A DNA stretch of 64,000 bases from contig JADIYA010000003.1 of NCBI GenBank assembly GCA_016705545.1, positions 62,001 through 126,000 on the forward strand, written 5' to 3'. Source of the DNA: Flavobacteriales bacterium. Its GTDB lineage: Bacteria; Bacteroidota; Bacteroidia; Flavobacteriales_F; PHOS-HE28. This document shows, one piece after another, positions 8,953-16,139 of the stretch. The translations under genes and the position numbers were made by a program. The notes beneath the pieces are model-generated. The model worked only from the letters and a program-made list of their open reading frames with translations. It was not told the origin of the DNA and searched no databases. Each line of letters starts with the position of its first letter. Within the stretch, counting starts at the first letter, position 1.

Positions 8953-11078
8953 CTACGCCGCCACTTCTTCCTCCTTATGGCTGCTCACCAGTTTATGCTG
9001 AAGCTCATTCGGCACGGGCTGGTAAGCGTGGAAGCGCTCGCTGTAGGTGCCGCGTCCTTGCGTAAGGCTGCGGAGCGTGGTGCTGTAGCGATCGAGTTCT
9101 GCCAGCGGCGTGAGGGTTCTGATGACCTGGTAGCGGCCGCTGCTGTCAACGCCCATCACGATGCTGCGGCGCCCTTGCAGGTCGGTCATCACATCGCCCA
9201 TGAGGTCGGCGGGCACGCGCACTTCCAGTTCCTGGATCGGCTCCATCAGTTGCGGGTCGGCGTTGTTGAAGGCTTCGCGGAATGCCTGCAAGCCCGCGAT
9301 CTTGAAGCTGATGTCGTTGCTATCCACCGGATGCATCTTGCCATCGTGGACGATCACGCGAATGTCGCGTGCGGGTGAGCCGGTGAGCGGGCCGCGGTCC
9401 ATCTTCTCCATCACGCCTTTGAGGATGCTCGGCATGAACTTGTTGTCGATCACACCGCCGACGATGCAGTTGTAGAAGACCAGTTTGCCGCCGGTGGGCA
9501 GGTCGTGCTCCTCCTTTCCTCTTAGGCTGTGGCCGGTTGGCTCGGGCATGCCCTCGTACCACGGATCGATCTTCAGGTGCACCTCTCCGAACTGCCCGCT
9601 GCCGCCCGTCTGCTTCTTGTGGCGGTAGCTGGCGGCCGCGCTCTTGCGGATGGTCTCGCGGTACGGGATGCGCGGGCTGGCGAACTCGCAGTCCACCTTG
9701 TAGTGGTGGTTCAGCTTCCACTTCAGCAAGCTGAGGTGCAGTTCGCCCTGAGCACCGATCAGTTGCTGCGCGGTCTCGCGGCTGTACGTGAGCACGATCG
9801 TCGGGTCTTCCTTCTGGATCTCGAGCAGCGCGGCGTGCAGCTTCTCTTCGAGCTTCTGGTCGGTGGCCCTGATCACTTGACGAAGGCGCGGCTCGGGGAA
9901 GGCGATGGCTTGCAGCTTCACGCTCTTGCCGGGCGCGTGCAGGGTGTGCGCCGTGCTGGTGTCCTTGAGCTTGATGGTTCCGCCGATATCGCCGGCAGCG
10001 AGCTTCTCCACGGGCTTGCGCTCCTTGCCATCCACGATGAAGAGCTGGTTCAGCCGCTCGGTGGCGCCGGTGTTGTCGTTCACGAGGTCGGTGCCTTCCT
10101 TCACCTCTCCGCTCATCACCTTGAAGAGCGTGACGTGGCCGGCCTTCGGCTCGATCACGGTCTTGAAGGTGAAGAGCACTGCCGGACCATCGCGCGGCAC
10201 AGAGTGCCGCCACCACCAAGTTCCTCCGCAGGCATCTCGATCGCGCTCGGCGCCACGTTGTCGATGAAGCCCATCAAGCGGCCGCTGCCCATGTTGCGCA
10301 ACGCGCTCAGGCAGAACACCGGGAAGCAGGTGCGCTTCATCATGCCTTGCTTCAAGCCGATGCGCATCTCGTCCTCGTCCAATTCCCCCTTCTCGAAGTA
10401 GTGCTCCATCAAGGCCTCGTCGTTCTCAGCCGCCTTCTCCACCAGATCCTTGTGCAAGCTGTTGGCCTTCTCCAGCTCGCTCGCGGGAATGGCCTGCTTC
10501 TCGGGCTTTCCGCCGGCATCCTTGAAGACGTACATGGTCATCTTCAGCAAATCGATGATGCGGTGGAAGCCATCGCCTTGGTCCACCGGGTACTGCATCA
10601 CGGTCACCGCGCTGCCGAAGTGCTCCTTCGCTTGTGCGACCGTGGCGTCGAAATCGGCGTTGGGGTGGTCGAGCTGGTTCACGCCGATGATGACCGGGCG
10701 CTCGTAGCGCTGCATGTGCTCCCAGACCAGGTCGGTGCCCACCTCCACCCCGTGGTGGGCGTTGAGCAGCAGCACGCAGGTGTCGGCCACACGGAGTGCC
10801 GGGATGGTCTCTCCCACGAGGTCGTCGAGGCCCGGCGTATCGATGATGTTGATCTTGTAGTTGCGCCACTCGGTATGCAGCGCGGTGCTGTACACGCTGC
10901 TTCCACGCTCGTGCTCGAGCTCGTGGTAGTCGCTCACGGTGTTCTTGTCCTCGACACGGCCGCGGCGTTGGATCAGACCCGCTTCGAAGAGCATGGTTTC
11001 GGCCAGCGTGGTCTTGCCGCATCCGTGGGATCCCAGCAGGACGATGTTCTTGATGTGTTTCGCATCGAAGGTTTTCAT
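8953..11078 (-). pseudogene. EF-G-like translational GTPase, frameshifted
   Basis: Two frames make one protein of about 708 residues, close to elongation factor G. The start is the ATG at 11078 (MKTFDAKHIKN). The GTPase domain shows the P-loop GSHGCGKTT, DTPG and NQLD. The second frame gives domain II (SVPRDGPAVLFTFKT), the TYSRETAQQLIGAQGELHL region and a C-terminal EF-G fold (RIPYRETIRKSA, GVMEKMDRGPL, VPADLMGDVMTDLQGRRSIVMG). They join near 10195-10215 and need one added base; an ACTCT to ACCTCT repair fits. Several GTPase residues differ from standard EF-G: the ERGITI switch is ERGSSV, the His after DTPG is Leu, and NKxD is NQLD. This points to the divergent EF-G-like paralogue group of Bacteroidota rather than the housekeeping factor. 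Confidence 0.83.
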
Positions 11079-11210
11079 GGCATGGAAGGGGTTAGGGGTG
11101 AATGTGTCTTCCGCCATTCGTGGAGGTCGCCTTGGGCGACGCGCGAGGCTTGGGCTGAAATTAGCCCGCCGCCCGGGACAAATCCAAGGCAAGGGTCAGC
11201 CCCAAAGCAG

Positions 11211-11232
11211 AAAGCCCGCTCGCGCGGGCCTT
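11211..11232 (-). terminator. Rho-independent terminator
   Basis: A 6-bp stem GCCCGC/GCGGGC with a 4-base loop lies 23 bases past the stop of the small gene at 11255-11461. On the minus strand it is followed by TTTCTGCTTT. Confidence 0.6.
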
Positions 11233-11254
11233 CATGCTTACCGGTTGTGGCGGA

Positions 11255-11461
11255 CTAATTCAAGGACTCCATGGCCCTTCCCGCCTGAAGCCGCTTGAAG
11301 CGCTCCACCACCTCATCGTAGTTGGCGGGCAGGTTCAGCTCCTTCTGCGGACAGAAGGCAAGGTCCTCACTCTGCTGGTAGCCGACTGTTTCGGCGGGCT
11401 TTTGGTGCTCTGCCGGGGTGCCCTCGCCATTCGGCTGGGCTTCGCTCGCGTTCTGCATCAC
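11255..11461 (-). CDS. Small hypothetical protein, 68 residues
   Basis: A short acidic, Gln/Glu/Pro-rich protein with no signal peptide or membrane segment. The first half looks disordered (NASEAQPNGEGTPAEHQ). The second half has a possible helix (NYDEVVERFKRLQAG). I do not recognise it. Support for it being real: a terminator hairpin lies just past its stop, a TACATTCG element lies about 60 bases before its start, and no better frame covers the region. The start may be either of two adjacent Met codons. Confidence 0.5.
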   Translation of the reverse strand: MMQNASEAQPNGEGTPAEHQKPAETVGYQQSEDLAFCPQKELNLPANYDEVVERFKRLQAGRAMESLN

Positions 11462-11522
11462 GGGTTCCTTCCTTTTGGCTCAGGGGAACACGCCGGGAGC
11501 GGACTTGTTCATCGGAGCGGGG

Positions 11523-11530
11523 CGAATGTA
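11523..11530 (-). promoter_or_regulatory. -7-like promoter element TACATTCG
   Basis: On the minus strand it reads TACATTCG, about 61 bases before the start of the small gene at 11461. It is identical to the elements at 4183-4190 and 12305-12312. Confidence 0.4.
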
Positions 11531-11636
11531 GGGCGATGGCCTCCGCGTGTAAACAACCCCTGTTCACGGATCGGCCCATCATGGGAATCCCGACATCGGG
11601 CGTTGGTCCATCTTTACCGCACCAACTTCACTTCAC

Positions 11637-12296
11637 ATGCGCAAGCTCCTGTTCCTTCCAGTCCTGTTGTTCGCCTTCGCATCCAGCGCTCAATTCAACG
11701 AAGCGGGCCGATTCCACGCCTCCCTTGGCGGAGCCGTTGGCTTCCACGCTACCAAGTACTACCAGAAATTCACCTTCAACTTCTTCGGGACGCCGGTCAA
11801 CGTGGACACCACCTCCACTGACGGAGCCGCGACATTCACCTTGCCCATCGAGCTCGACTTCGGCGTCGCCAAGTTCATGAGCCTCGGTCTCTACATGGAG
11901 CCCGGTTCTTATGTCGATTCCAGTGCAACGGAGAGCAACCGCCTCATGATGGCAGGCATCCAGCCGCGCTTCTACCTGCTGAACAAGGATCGATTCGCAT
12001 TGCTCGCCTCGCTCCAACTGGGCGTTGCCGGACTGAACATCGTGCGCACCGAGCCGGGCTACACCAGTGATGCGCGATACATGGGCTTCCAGTGGGGCTT
12101 GGGCACTGGCATGGCGGTGGGCTTCGGCGACCATTTCGGGATGCGGTTCATGCTGCGCTATGTGAGCACCAGCATGCCGCTGCGGGCCATTGAGGAGAAC
12201 GGCAGCAGCATCGACCTTGACAATTTCGAAGCGAAGCTCACCACCGGCGGTGTGCTCCTGCAGCTTTCCCTGTGCGTGCGTTTCGGAGGGAATTGA
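11637..12296 (+). CDS. Outer-membrane beta-barrel-like protein
   Basis: 219 residues. A signal peptide (MRKLLFLPVLLFAFASSAQF) is followed by alternating hydrophobic and polar strands rich in Gly and aromatic residues (FHASLGGAVGFHATKYY, IELDFGVAKFMSLGLYMEPG, GFQWGLGTGMAVGFGDHFGMRFMLRY). It ends in a strand terminating LCVRFGGN. The size and pattern fit a small 8-stranded OmpA/OmpW-like barrel, but no specific family is recognisable. It is followed within a few bases by the promoter element and cobalamin riboswitch of the next gene, so the two are probably transcribed separately. Confidence 0.7.
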   Translation: MRKLLFLPVLLFAFASSAQFNEAGRFHASLGGAVGFHATKYYQKFTFNFFGTPVNVDTTSTDGAATFTLPIELDFGVAKFMSLGLYMEPGSYVDSSATESNRLMMAGIQPRFYLLNKDRFALLASLQLGVAGLNIVRTEPGYTSDARYMGFQWGLGTGMAVGFGDHFGMRFMLRYVSTSMPLRAIEENGSSIDLDNFEAKLTTGGVLLQLSLCVRFGGN

Positions 12297-12304
12297 GCCG
12301 CGCC

Positions 12305-12312
12305 TACATTCG
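12305..12312 (+). promoter_or_regulatory. -7-like promoter element TACATTCG
   Basis: Lies 8 bases before the riboswitch aptamer, the correct place to start a riboswitch-led transcript. It matches the TAnnTTYG pattern found elsewhere in the window. Confidence 0.45.
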
Positions 12313-12319
12313 GCCCCGC

Positions 12320-12474
12320 ATCGCGGTTCCGCCATACGGCGGATGAAAAGGGAATCCCGTGCGAACCGGGAGCTGTTCCCGCAGCTGTGAATCGCTGAGG
12401 TCCAACGCACACGCCACTCGGCAACGGGGAAGGCGCGATGGATGGGGGCGATGAGCCAGAAGACCTGCCGCACT
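12320..12474 (+). promoter_or_regulatory. Cobalamin (B12) riboswitch
   Basis: The segment carries the hallmark blocks of the adenosylcobalamin aptamer in order. There is an opening GGTTCC with a small hairpin (GCCATACGGC), then GGATGAAAAGGGAA, the CCCGTGCGAACCGGGAGCTG arm, CCCGCAGCTGTGA, a GCCACTCGGCAACGGGGAAGGCG arm, and the B12-box-like GAGCCAGAAGACCTGCC at 12453-12469. The family represses its downstream gene when cobalamin is plentiful, usually by hiding the ribosome-binding region. A 6-bp hairpin at 12556-12574 (GCCGCG/CGCGGC), 19 bases before the ATG at 12593, could be part of the expression platform. No U-run is seen, so translational control is more likely than termination. Confidence 0.93.
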
Positions 12475-12592
12475 GCAAAAGACACTGGCCCCGGGCAAGG
12501 GCGGGTTGGCTGGCGGTAGCCATCCTTCCGTTCCTGGGGTTTCACCATCACGAACGCCGCGCGGTGAACGCGGCAGCCAAATCCCAATTCCC

Positions 12593-13882
12593 ATGTACCG
12601 CTCTTTACTCTCAACAGCTGCGCTCGCAGCAAGCTTCTGGTGCCAGGCCCAAGGCCCCATGGTTCATCAGGTCTTCGTGCTCAGCGAAGGCTACTACGAC
12701 TTCTTCGGTGGCGGCGGACAGCTGGTGCCGGTGACCTTGGGCAGCTACGACCCGGCTGCAGGAACCTATGCAACCGTCGCGACCATCAACGGGCCGCGCT
12801 TCGGCAGCGATGTGCTCGTTGATGAAGGCATCGTGTTCGTAGCGGCCGACGATCGCGTGCTGCGCTTCGATGCGGATACCTATCAACCGCTCGGCGAAGC
12901 CCTGGTGGCTGGTGCTCGCAAGCTGGCCATCTGGGGCGATGCGCTGCTGATCACCCGCGGCGAGCTCGGCGGCCTCCCCCACTACTTCGAGGCCCGCGAC
13001 AAGAGCACGCTCGATCTGCTCTGGTCGATCGATCCGAGCGAGGGCCTCACCATGAGCGCCGAGGATGTGATCGTGGTTGGAGACAAGGCCTACCTCGCTG
13101 TGAACAACGCCTTCGATTGGAGCAACCTCGCCGGCAAGGTGGGCGTGCTGGACCTCGTCGCCGAGAGCTATGGCACCGAGATCGACCTGGGTCCGAACGG
13201 GCTGAACCCTGAGAAACTCTTCGTGCACGATGGCGACGTGCTGGCCTTCTGCAACAACGACTTCTCACGCAGCAGCATCAGCCGGATCTCCGCTAGCGGT
13301 GATCCCGTCCTTCAATACACCACCGTGGTGGCCGAGAACTCCGGTTGTGCGGCATCGGCGCTGGTAGAAGCCGAGGACAACGTGTATTACCTCGAGTATG
13401 CGCAGAACGAATTGGCGCGATTCGATCTGGCTACCGGTTCGGTGAGCGATACGCTGAGCGGCAGCCCTGCCATCTACGGCCTCATTGAGGATCCGATCAA
13501 TGGCGTGCTTTACGCGACCACGTCCGATTTCTTCAGCGCCGGCGATTTCCATGTGCTCGGCCTCGATGGTCAGGTGACCGCAACCGTGCCTGCCGCTGTT
13601 TCCAGCGGGAATCTGGCGCTTGATATCCGCTTGAGCACCGGAGTGCCAGAACGCGATGCGGCGTCCATCACAGTATTCCCGAATCCGGTGGATCAGGAGC
13701 TCTTCGTTCAATTGCCACGCATGGCTGGCCGACTTGAAGTGCGCGATGCCGCAGGTCGGCTGGTCCTAGGCGAAGTGAAGGCACCCAGCGTGAATCACCG
13801 ATTGGATGTGGCCGGCATCGCACCCGGTGTATACACCATTCAATCGGAAGGATCAGGCGCAACACGCTTCAGCAAGCGCTGA
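12593..13882 (+). CDS. T9SS-exported YncE/DUF5074-like beta-propeller, probable corrinoid-binding surface protein (BtuG-like)
   Basis: 429 residues from the ATG at 12593. A signal peptide ends at QAQG. A propeller of about 330 residues follows; its first blade (VFVLSEGYYDFFGGGGQL...GSYDPAAGTY) matches the opening of DUF5074/YncE-type surface proteins. The last 75 residues are a T9SS type A sorting domain (VFPNPVDQELFV, LEVRDAAGRLV, GIAPGVYTIQ). It sits alone behind a cobalamin riboswitch, which implies induction when B12 is scarce. In Bacteroides, the related propeller BtuG is a riboswitch-controlled surface lipoprotein that captures B12 for the BtuB transporter. Here the lipobox is replaced by T9SS export. 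Corrinoid binding is inference from fold and regulation. No btuB or btuFCD is in the window. Confidence 0.85.
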   Translation: MYRSLLSTAALAASFWCQAQGPMVHQVFVLSEGYYDFFGGGGQLVPVTLGSYDPAAGTYATVATINGPRFGSDVLVDEGIVFVAADDRVLRFDADTYQPLGEALVAGARKLAIWGDALLITRGELGGLPHYFEARDKSTLDLLWSIDPSEGLTMSAEDVIVVGDKAYLAVNNAFDWSNLAGKVGVLDLVAESYGTEIDLGPNGLNPEKLFVHDGDVLAFCNNDFSRSSISRISASGDPVLQYTTVVAENSGCAASALVEAEDNVYYLEYAQNELARFDLATGSVSDTLSGSPAIYGLIEDPINGVLYATTSDFFSAGDFHVLGLDGQVTATVPAAVSSGNLALDIRLSTGVPERDAASITVFPNPVDQELFVQLPRMAGRLEVRDAAGRLVLGEVKAPSVNHRLDVAGIAPGVYTIQSEGSGATRFSKR

Positions 13883-13896
13883 TCGGATCAGGAATC

Positions 13897-13904
13897 TACA
13901 TTTG
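13897..13904 (+). promoter_or_regulatory. -7 promoter element TACATTTG for tRNA-Thr
   Basis: An exact match to TAnnTTTG, 69 bases upstream of the tRNA gene and after the stop of the preceding gene. Confidence 0.4.
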
Positions 13905-13973
13905 CCACCCCTGCGACGCTTCCATTCCTCTTTCGGCACTGCCTTGGAAGTCTGGAAGCGGCGCAGGGACCAA

Positions 13974-14045
13974 GCCTCCTTAGCTCAGCGGTAGAGCAGC
14001 TCATTCGTAATGAGCAGGTCTTCGGTTCAAATCCGAAAGGAGGCT
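13974..14045 (+). tRNA. tRNA-Thr (CGT anticodon)
   Basis: A full 72-base cloverleaf: acceptor GCCTCCT (13974-13980) pairs with AGGAGGC (14038-14044), with T as discriminator. A D-arm with AGCGGTAGAGC is present. The anticodon stem is GCTCA/TGAGC around loop TTCGTAA with anticodon CGT at 14006-14008. The T-arm is GGTTCAAATCC. It decodes ACG threonine codons. The 3' CCA is not encoded. Confidence 0.95.
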
Positions 14046-14048
14046 CCG

Positions 14049-14080
14049 AAGGGATCGCGCAAGCGGTCCCTTTCTGCTTT
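14049..14080 (+). terminator. Rho-independent terminator after tRNA-Thr
   Basis: The stem AAGGGATCGC/GCGGTCCCTT with a GCAA loop is followed by TCTGCTTT, four bases past the tRNA. It also faces the convergent WG-repeat gene. Confidence 0.7.
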
Positions 14081-14092
14081 ACCCCCTCGCGG

Positions 14093-15151
14093 CTACTTCG
14101 ATGGCTTTTCCATGTCCTTCACGACCTCGAACTTGGGCTCTACCGCCCATTTCCCGGCGGTGTCGATGAAGCCCCATTTCTCGCCCTGCTTGGCAGCCGC
14201 GTAGCCATTCTTGAAGTCGCGCACACCTTGGAACTGCGGCTGGATGACCCAGGTACCGCTCTTGTCGAAGAACCCGAAGAGCTCGCCCTTCTTGCCCTTT
14301 GCCAAGCCATCGGAGAAATCCCCCCAGACCTGGGTGTCCGTCATGCGCATGATGCTGCCATCGCGCGCCACGTACATCCAGGCATCGGCCTGCTTCACGC
14401 GGGCCATACCGCTGGCTTCATCGAAATCCTCCGCGGCGTCGAACTGCGCGGTGATCACCCACTCCCCCTTCCGGTTGATGAATCCGACCTTCCCCTCCTT
14501 CGTCTTGGCCCAGGCCAGCTCACCGGTGAAATAGCCCACGCTCAGGAACTGCGCGGGGATGACGATGGTCTGATCGCCATCCATGAAGCCGTGCATCTTG
14601 TCCTTCTGCTTGAATGGCGAGAGGCCGTTCTTGAAGCCCTTCACATCCACGATGTTCGGATCGCTCACAGGCACCTCCTTCCCATCGGCGGTGAGGATGT
14701 ACTGCTTCTTGCCGAGCATCACCACGGCAAAGCACCCCTCGAAGGGCTCCACCTTGTCATACTTGGCCGGGATGGCCATCTTCCCATCGGTGCCCATGAA
14801 GCCCCAGAGATCGCCGATGCGCACAGGGGCCCGCCCGCAGCTGAAGCCTTGTGCATCTTTTCCCCCGAAAAGGCCGCTGATGAGCACGAAATCGGCTGGG
14901 TCCGTCCTCAAGGCTTCACCCTTCACGTTGATGAAGCCGGGTTTGTCCGTGACCGCATCCTTCACCGCCGCGTAGCCGCTCTCACCGAAGGGGAAGCAGT
15001 GCTTGTACTTCGGCGGAATGACCATGTTGCCCGTGTTGTCAACATAGCCCCAGAACTCGCTCTCAGCAGGGCGCGCTTGTGAAAGGAGGGTCTGGGCTTG
15101 CATGGCCGTGCTGAGCAGCACGGCTGGGATAGCGAGAAGGAGGTGCTTCAT
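14093..15151 (-). CDS. WG-repeat protein, exported
   Basis: 352 residues. The signal peptide MKHLLLAIPAVLLSTAMQAQ is followed by about seven WG/beta-hairpin repeats of 35-50 residues. Each has the pattern W-G-[FY]-[IVM]-[DN]-x-x-G-x-[WM]-[VA]-I-P-x-[KQ][FY]: examples are FWGYVDNTGNMVIPPKY, LWGFMGTDGKMAIPAKY, VGFINRKGEWVITAQF, LFGFFDKSGTWVIQPQF and KWGFIDTAGKWAVEPKF. WG-repeat proteins are widespread in bacteria with mostly unknown roles. The protein is likely periplasmic or secreted. It is convergent with tRNA-Thr and has no obvious partner gene. Confidence 0.85.
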   Translation of the reverse strand: MKHLLLAIPAVLLSTAMQAQTLLSQARPAESEFWGYVDNTGNMVIPPKYKHCFPFGESGYAAVKDAVTDKPGFINVKGEALRTDPADFVLISGLFGGKDAQGFSCGRAPVRIGDLWGFMGTDGKMAIPAKYDKVEPFEGCFAVVMLGKKQYILTADGKEVPVSDPNIVDVKGFKNGLSPFKQKDKMHGFMDGDQTIVIPAQFLSVGYFTGELAWAKTKEGKVGFINRKGEWVITAQFDAAEDFDEASGMARVKQADAWMYVARDGSIMRMTDTQVWGDFSDGLAKGKKGELFGFFDKSGTWVIQPQFQGVRDFKNGYAAAKQGEKWGFIDTAGKWAVEPKFEVVKDMEKPSK

Positions 15152-15296
15152 GGCCTTTGTGGGTTAACGGAACGAAGGAAAGCAGACGCAGCGAACCCTG
15201 CAATGACCAGAACCCTGTTCTCATTGACGAAGCAGTACTGGTGAAGACATGGGTGCAGCAGCTGGCTTGAGGTCCCTAGCCTGCCCGGCTTGCGGA

Positions 15297-15719
15297 TCAC
15301 GCAGGCACCAACTGCAGTTCCAGGTCACCGTCCTTCTCGCGCAGCCATAGCTCAGTCTCCTTGAGGCGGAGTATCTCGTAGGTCTCGTCGGCAGCATCGT
15401 TCCCGAAATCGAAGCGCACATCCTCACTGTTGTTCTCGAAGTCCCAGGTACCACTCGTGGCGAACTCGAATGTGAGCGTTCCCAGTGCGTACTGCGCTGT
15501 CAGCGTGGCATCGCGGTTCTTCTTCAGCTTCAGCTCGTACTGCTCGAAGGAGGAGGTGATATCGCTGTCCCCGTTCCACGCCTTCTCAACTTTCCAGGTA
15601 TTCGCGATCCGCTCCTCGCGGGTGCGCAGGCTGAAGAACGGACCATCATCGTATTTCTGGCAACTCGCAAGCGTGGTGACGGCGACGAGCGCAGCCATGA
15701 CGTGGATGTGATGCTTCAT
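15297..15719 (-). CDS. Small lipoprotein, lipocalin-like, function unknown
   Basis: 140 residues. The lipoprotein signal ends in TLASCQK with Cys at about residue 20. The mature part begins with a conserved-looking RTREERIANTWKVEKAW segment. Strands typical of small Bacteroidota lipocalin-like lipoproteins follow: YELKLKKNRDATLTAQY, GTWDFENNSEDVRFDF and YEILRLKETELWLREKDG. The layout (opening Trp helix/strand, then GTWxF, then LWL...) supports a beta-barrel lipoprotein that tracks envelope location, but I cannot name a function. Confidence 0.7.
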   Translation of the reverse strand: MKHHIHVMAALVAVTTLASCQKYDDGPFFSLRTREERIANTWKVEKAWNGDSDITSSFEQYELKLKKNRDATLTAQYALGTLTFEFATSGTWDFENNSEDVRFDFGNDAADETYEILRLKETELWLREKDGDLELQLVPA

Positions 15720-16139
15720 GTTCGTAATCTGGTTTGGCGCATCACAGCCAAGGCCGGGCCAGTGTATTTGGTCAAAGCCTGCTGTGGGGCTGCCACCGAA
15801 TGGAGCGTAACCAACGGGGTCCTCATTGCCCGATCTGGGGAAGCGCAGCTACGGACTAGCCGGAAATACAATCCAGCCTGTTGCGCCTTCCCATCGTGGC
15901 GGCCGAGTATTCGCGCAAAAGTCCATGGGGCGGCCTCGATCGCCCAGCGGCTCACAGGTGACGAGGCCATTGCCGAAGTCCGGTGATGGGTTCTCGATCA
16001 ATGAAGACCGCTAGCAGGCAGGTGTACTTCCCGCAGCGCCGCAAATCCGTAGGCTCGGAGCGCTCTTAAGGAACTCCTGGCAGAGCTCGAGCACCCCGCT
16101 TTGGATTGGCTAGTACCTTGCCGACGAAACCAGTGAACC
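15720..16139 (+). other. Intergenic region between divergent genes
   Basis: About 420 bases between a minus-strand lipoprotein gene and a plus-strand secreted-protein gene. I see no convincing ORF, RNA or repeat. It presumably holds the two divergent promoters; a TACCTTG-like stretch occurs about 20 bases before the ATG at 16140. Confidence 0.5.

Noticed and set aside
13974..14080. tRNA-Thr as an integration site of a mobile element
   Set aside because: The 3' end is followed at once by a terminator and an ordinary WG-repeat gene. No integrase or direct repeat of the tRNA end is seen.
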